Notes under the pieces: generated by a model | What the model saw: only the letters and a program-made list of their open reading frames with translations | Database searches by the model: none | Told to the model about the DNA's origin: nothing | Shown here: positions 44,841 to 48,080 of the stretch, piece after piece | Position numbering within the stretch: the first letter of the stretch is position 1 | Layout of the letters: each line of letters starts with the position of its first letter | Assembly (NCBI GenBank): GCA_018969425.1 | Contig: JAGWYJ010000024.1 | Location: 1 to 48,080 of the forward strand | Length of the DNA stretch: 48,080 bases | Reading direction: 5' to 3' | Source: Alphaproteobacteria bacterium | GTDB taxonomy: Bacteria > Pseudomonadota > Alphaproteobacteria > Caulobacterales > Hyphomonadaceae | Made by a program: the position numbers and the translations under genes

Positions 44841-45232
44841 CCGGACCGGAGCCGCACCACAATCCCGGAGCGACAAGGGAAGCCATCCCGAAAATTGTGA
44901 GACTCACAATGAGGGATGTCGTCAGTGAGACCGTATCCTCACCCGATACTGCCAGGGACACGGGACACGATCTCCGCAAGCACGGATCATGCCTCCGGCG
45001 AAGGGGCTTATCTTGCGAAAAAACGGCTCAGAGGAAAACACAGCCAAGGATAACTGATAAAGTCGAGCGAGACGCCCGTCTCGGTGCGTCGCTTCTTGAC
45101 TATGCCAAGTCCGGACGAATGGGCCACCAAGGCGGCAACCAACCGAAGCAGGACCGGACCAGTGAGTGAGGGTAACAGCACCAGGCCTGCAGATCAGCCC
45201 CTGAAGAGCGTCCGCCTGAGTCTAACCTCAGC
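44841..45232. other. Intergenic region with a lac-operator-like palindrome
   Basis: No gene supported. ATTGTGAG-A-CTCACAAT (44894-44910) is a perfect 8-bp inverted repeat with one central base, near the ideal lac operator half-sites. A GAGACG-CC-CGTCTC hairpin lies near 45070. The right end abuts the toxin stop at 45233. Confidence 0.45.
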
Positions 45233-46258
45233 TCAGCGTCTCGATTTCACACTGGCGTTAGCTCGTGCGGCAACATCGGCGCAGTGCTCCATGAGCGCCG
45301 CGAACGGCGTAGCGTCATCGAAAAGCAGTCCATCCTCGACCATACGGTGATAATCGCTCTCCAGCGACTTCGCTCCATCACCGACAGGAGTCAGCTGCAA
45401 TCCGCCGTTCACAGCCGAAACATAATCTACAAATGTGCGCTCGGCTGTCCTCTCTGCGAAGAACATGGACTTGTGGCTGGCGACAGCTTGCGCAAGTTCG
45501 CGATCGAGGAAGGCGGCTTCTGCAAAGCCAGCATCGTCCAGGCGAGCCACATCGTGCCAGTGTCGCGCGAAGCGGTCGCCACGCAACCTCCCCTGAAGGC
45601 AGAAAACGTGAATAGCGGTCGCCTTTTCCCAGAAGGTTCGTTCAGCGTCCATGACACGAGGCTGCGCTGCCGGAAATGTGACCCCATCGATCAGGCCAGC
45701 CGCCTCGCACACGACATCGCGCAGGCTCGCAGGCTCACCCGTTGAACGTGCCCCGAACTCGAGCATCACGCTGGGGGCGACATAACCGGAGCCTGGCGAC
45801 ATCGTCTCATAGTCAATAAAGAGCTTCTCACCTTCAACACGAATGGACGCCGCCAGACCCTCGACAGATAGCGCCTTCGCGATAACGGGCTGGACAGCCT
45901 CTGCAACCCAACCCGGTAACCGCCGACGTATCGCGCCCGACCACCGCCGTTCCTCAGTTCGAGTTTTTGGCAGAGCATCGCCGGTTTCCCCGACCAAATC
46001 CGGCGCGAGCGCGCGAATATCGTAGGTCAAATCCACGTCCTCGGAGAACCGACGGATGACGTTGTAGGCTTTCGACAGGGAGGTGCCGCCCTTGAACACC
46101 AAATGCTGGCCGATCGGTGCAGCGAAGAGGGTCGCCAACGCCCAAACTACCCACACATCCTTCTCCAGAAGATGCGCGGGACGACCTAGACGGTCAGCGG
46201 CAACACCCAGGGCATCCCGGCGATCCTGGGCAGCCAACCCAAGAAAGGCGTCAGTCAC
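45233..46258 (-). CDS. Nucleotidyltransferase AbiEii/AbiGii-family toxin (second TA module)
   Basis: A 341-residue protein starting at GTG 46258, 8-bp overlap with the stop of the DUF6088 gene. HLLEKDVWVVWALATLF (EKD motif 32-34), core VFKGGTSLSKAYNVIRRFSE followed by DVDLTYD (GGT 57-59; Asp74 and Asp76) are the hallmarks of AbiEii/AbiGii toxins. A later block DAERTFWEKATAIH and RHWHDVARLDD are conserved in the family (R.WHDl..L). Distinct in sequence from the toxin at 34769, so it is a second, unrelated acquisition rather than a recent duplicate. Confidence 0.9.
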   Translation of the reverse strand: MTDAFLGLAAQDRRDALGVAADRLGRPAHLLEKDVWVVWALATLFAAPIGQHLVFKGGTSLSKAYNVIRRFSEDVDLTYDIRALAPDLVGETGDALPKTRTEERRWSGAIRRRLPGWVAEAVQPVIAKALSVEGLAASIRVEGEKLFIDYETMSPGSGYVAPSVMLEFGARSTGEPASLRDVVCEAAGLIDGVTFPAAQPRVMDAERTFWEKATAIHVFCLQGRLRGDRFARHWHDVARLDDAGFAEAAFLDRELAQAVASHKSMFFAERTAERTFVDYVSAVNGGLQLTPVGDGAKSLESDYHRMVEDGLLFDDATPFAALMEHCADVAARANASVKSRR

Positions 46259-46847
46259 TGACCACCTTACCCAGACTTTGCGCAAGCCATGTAGGGAGCT
46301 GCGGCGCGATCGAAGCCAGCTCACCGAACACGTTCACAGGCATCTTTGCTTTCAACAGCCTGAGAGCATGATCCGCCCGGTCAGGGCCGAGCCAGGCAAG
46401 CGCTCGGACGGCGTCTCCCGCCGACCGGTTCGGCAACACCAATTGCCACCTCGGCGCATGTCGCAATTCAACAGTCTGATTCCCGAAGCGAAGCGTCCGA
46501 CTGCGTCCGGAAGTCAGGTAGACCGAACGGACCGGAACCTGGGTTGTCAGGCCCAGAGCGTTTGCTGCGGCCGCACCGCTGACGACAATGGTTTCCCCAC
46601 GCAGGGTCGCAAGCGCCTGAATGGACTGCTCGACCGAAGGCGCTCGCGTACCGAACCGGGTCGCAACAGAACGGAGATAGACCCCCCGCCCTACACGAAT
46701 GAGCCCCCCCCTCTCGGTCAAACGCGAAAGCGCCTGATCAACTGCAGCACGGTTTCCAAGGTGCAGGAACCCTTTAGCGCATACCGGCACGCCTTCGGGC
46801 AGTCCCGCCGAATGGGCTAATATTTGTTCGCTCAAGCTGGTCATCAT
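46251..46847 (-). CDS. DUF6088/AbiEi-type antitoxin
   Basis: A 198-residue protein (two adjacent ATGs, at 46847 and 46844). N-terminal winged-helix-like region (SLSEQILAHSAGLPEGVPV, FLHLGNRAAVDQALSRLTER, then RVGRGVYLRS) followed by SGAAAANALGLTTQVPVR and a C-terminal helical segment ending LAQSLGKVVSD. Such proteins act as DNA-binding antitoxin/repressors for AbiEii-type toxins. A perfect inverted repeat directly upstream is a likely operator. Confidence 0.85.
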   Translation of the reverse strand: MMTSLSEQILAHSAGLPEGVPVCAKGFLHLGNRAAVDQALSRLTERGGLIRVGRGVYLRSVATRFGTRAPSVEQSIQALATLRGETIVVSGAAAANALGLTTQVPVRSVYLTSGRSRTLRFGNQTVELRHAPRWQLVLPNRSAGDAVRALAWLGPDRADHALRLLKAKMPVNVFGELASIAPQLPTWLAQSLGKVVSD

Positions 46848-46855
46848 AACCTCTC

Positions 46856-46883
46856 TGTCAGAAAACTAGTCACGTTTCTGACA
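46856..46883 (-). promoter_or_regulatory. Palindromic operator candidate of the second TA module
   Basis: TGTCAGAAA (46856-46864) and TTTCTGACA (46875-46883) are perfect inverted 9-bp arms separated by 10 bases, 8 bp upstream of the antitoxin start. The position across the probable promoter suits autorepression. Confidence 0.6.
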
Positions 46884-46939
46884 AAGTTCAAGCCATCCGG
46901 CCGGAAAGCGAACGCGAAACCGAATGATGCGCGGCCCCC

Positions 46940-47296
46940 TTAAAGGTCAGCTTTCGGCTTACCGCGCGCGAGGATCTCGACCTCTCCGAAGCCAGTCACC
47001 ACGAACTCGATCGAGTACCGAGTCTGGCCACGCTCATCTTCCCAGGAGCCAGGACGAATTTGTCCGACGAGACGGAGGCGCGTGCCGACCTGAACCGCCT
47101 TCTCGATCAAAGCGACCTTGGCGGGAGCGAATACAACCACGCGATGCCAGTAGGTCTTCTCGTTCCAGTCGCCGGATTCTGCTTTCCAGCGTTCGGAGGT
47201 GGCGAGCGAAACGATGGCGAGTTTCTTTCCCTCTTTTATGGGCTTGACCTCAAGCTTGCCGACATTGCCGATCAGTTCGAACGATGCGCGGTCCAT
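46940..47296 (-). CDS. Short single-stranded DNA-binding protein
   Basis: A 118-residue OB-fold protein. FELIGNVGKLEVKPIKEGKK, LATSERWKAESGDWNEKTYW, then HRVVVFAPAKVALI and VGQIRPGSWEDERGQTRYSIE are SSB blocks. Normal bacterial SSBs have about 160-180 residues with an acidic tip (DDDIPF-like) for partner binding; here the chain ends GKPKADL, so the tail is missing or very short. Such SSBs occur on plasmids, phages and integrative elements. It lies between a TA module and an IS. Confidence 0.88.
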   Translation of the reverse strand: MDRASFELIGNVGKLEVKPIKEGKKLAIVSLATSERWKAESGDWNEKTYWHRVVVFAPAKVALIEKAVQVGTRLRLVGQIRPGSWEDERGQTRYSIEFVVTGFGEVEILARGKPKADL

Positions 47297-47488
47297 GACG
47301 AGATTCCTTCTGAGCCCGCGGGATCAGCCCCGTCGGGGTCGCGTTTGCGACGCCCCTCAAGAGCGGCCGGAAAGCAAGCGCAGCGGTGAACGCGCAAGGG
47401 GTTGGTGCGGCCTGCAGCGTGGCACACGCGAAGCCTCGGCCCCTTGAGCGTTCATGCGACGGACGCTTGATGGGCGAGGTAGCGTCCC

Positions 47489-48080
47489 GGGGCGTGGTGT
47501 AAATTCGACCTGAGGAAGGTCATCGTGCGCGAATCCGTCGAGGTTGTGGTTGCGAAACTCAACCAGAAGGACCTCACACGATGACCGAAGACAGATTGGC
47601 TTTATTCGAGCTGATTGACCAGAGCGCAGACAACGATCTGGTGCGCGACATGCTGGCCTTTGCGGCCGGACGCATGATGGAGATGGAAGTGGAGGCGCAC
47701 ACGGGCGCGGCTTCCGGTGCCCGCTCCGCGGATCGCAAGACTTACAGGAATGGCTACCGGCAACGGGCTTGGGACACGCGGGCTGGCCGGATCGAACTCG
47801 ACATCCCGAAGCTGCGCAAGGGAACCTACTTTCCGTCGTTCCTCGAGCCGCGACGGACGGCTGAGAAGGCGCTGACAGCGGTTATCCAGGAAGCCTACAT
47901 CAAGGGCATCTCGACGCGCGCTGTCGATGACCTGGTCAAGGCGATGGGTGGCACCGGCATATCGAAGAGCCAGGTCAGCCGGCTGTGCGAAGAAATAGAC
48001 GAGCGTGTGCAGGCTTTCCTGAACCGCCCGATCGAAGGCGAGTGGCCCTACCTGTGGATCGATGCGACGTACATCAAAAG
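47489..48080 (+). mobile_element. IS256-family insertion sequence, left part only
   Basis: The left end is estimated to be near 47489 from GGGGCGTGGTGTAAATT, which resembles IS256-type terminal sequence; the right end is outside the window, so the terminal repeat and target duplication cannot be checked. Confidence 0.55.
47581..48080 (+). CDS. IS256-family transposase (mutator type), N-terminal part
   Basis: An open frame from ATG 47581 to the window end (166 complete codons). Contains [77 protein letters not shown] and the first catalytic aspartate in [12 protein letters not shown]. These are signature segments of IS256 transposases (about 400 residues in full). No frameshift in the visible part. 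Confidence 0.93.
   Translation, partial: MTEDRLALFELIDQSADNDLVRDMLAFAAGRMMEMEVEAHTGAASGARSADRKTYRNGYRQRAWDTRAGRIELDIPKLRKGTYFPSFLEPRRTAEKALTAVIQEAYIKGISTRAVDDLVKAMGGTGISKSQVSRLCEEIDERVQAFLNRPIEGEWPYLWIDATYIK

Noticed and set aside
45084-45350. Plus-strand frame of 88 codons beside the second toxin
   Set aside because: Overlaps the toxin 3' end on the opposite strand, Ser/Ala/Thr-rich, no recognised motif.

Overview
The window is GC-rich DNA (clearly above 60 % G+C by eye) with tightly packed genes, frequent ATGA/GTGA stop-start overlaps, many exported lipoproteins and Tat substrates, and gene families (NnrU, DUF2239, PhoD, fused acyl-CoA carboxylase, CaiB CoA-transferase) common in Alphaproteobacteria. 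A marine or soil alphaproteobacterium of the Hyphomonadaceae, Parvularculaceae or Caulobacterales kind is my inference; there is no rRNA or tRNA to test it.

Left part (1-3388): the start of a fumarylacetoacetate-hydrolase family gene, then an unusual pair on the + strand: a small kinase-like protein that seems to lack the glycine-rich loop, overlapping a 614-residue protein of unknown family with an acidic, internally repeated tail.

Middle-left (3389-25040): a catabolic block. One minus-strand run of ten genes (16370 down to 3389) encodes a five-gene oligopeptide-type ABC importer, an acyl-CoA synthetase, an SDR, an ACAD10/11-type acyl-CoA dehydrogenase, an ACAD10/11-type phosphotransferase, a MATE exporter and a crotonase. 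Upstream lie two secreted alpha/beta hydrolases; opposite them is a single-chain biotin-dependent acyl-CoA carboxylase, followed by a decayed limonene-epoxide-hydrolase-like remnant and a CaiB-type CoA-transferase. Together they suggest hydrolysis of an external ester or lactone, import, CoA activation, and degradation of a hydroxy- or branched acyl-CoA, possibly through a phosphorylated 4-hydroxyacyl-CoA.

Middle (25082-32961): a Tat-exported PhoD phosphatase behind a PHO-box-like site; a three-gene exported operon (di-heme c-type cytochrome-like protein, lipoprotein, Tat-exported DUF1501 protein) closed by a strong hairpin; a lipoprotein epoxide-hydrolase-like enzyme; and a DUF2239 gene.

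Right part (33145-48080): an accessory region. A frameshifted Phd-type antitoxin and an AbiE-type toxin-antitoxin pair with an AT-rich leader lie beside the intact prolyl oligopeptidase gene. The AbiE segment is flanked by two diverged copies of that gene's 3' end. Then come an N-terminal-nucleophile (penicillin acylase family) hydrolase, an EF-hand protein, a DUF6249/ECF sigma/membrane-protein operon, NnrU and an exported PHP-domain protein. The last 3 kb hold a second AbiEii-type toxin with a DUF6088 antitoxin behind a palindromic operator, a short SSB without the usual acidic tip, and the beginning of an IS256-family insertion sequence cut by the window end. No CRISPR array, tRNA or rRNA was seen.
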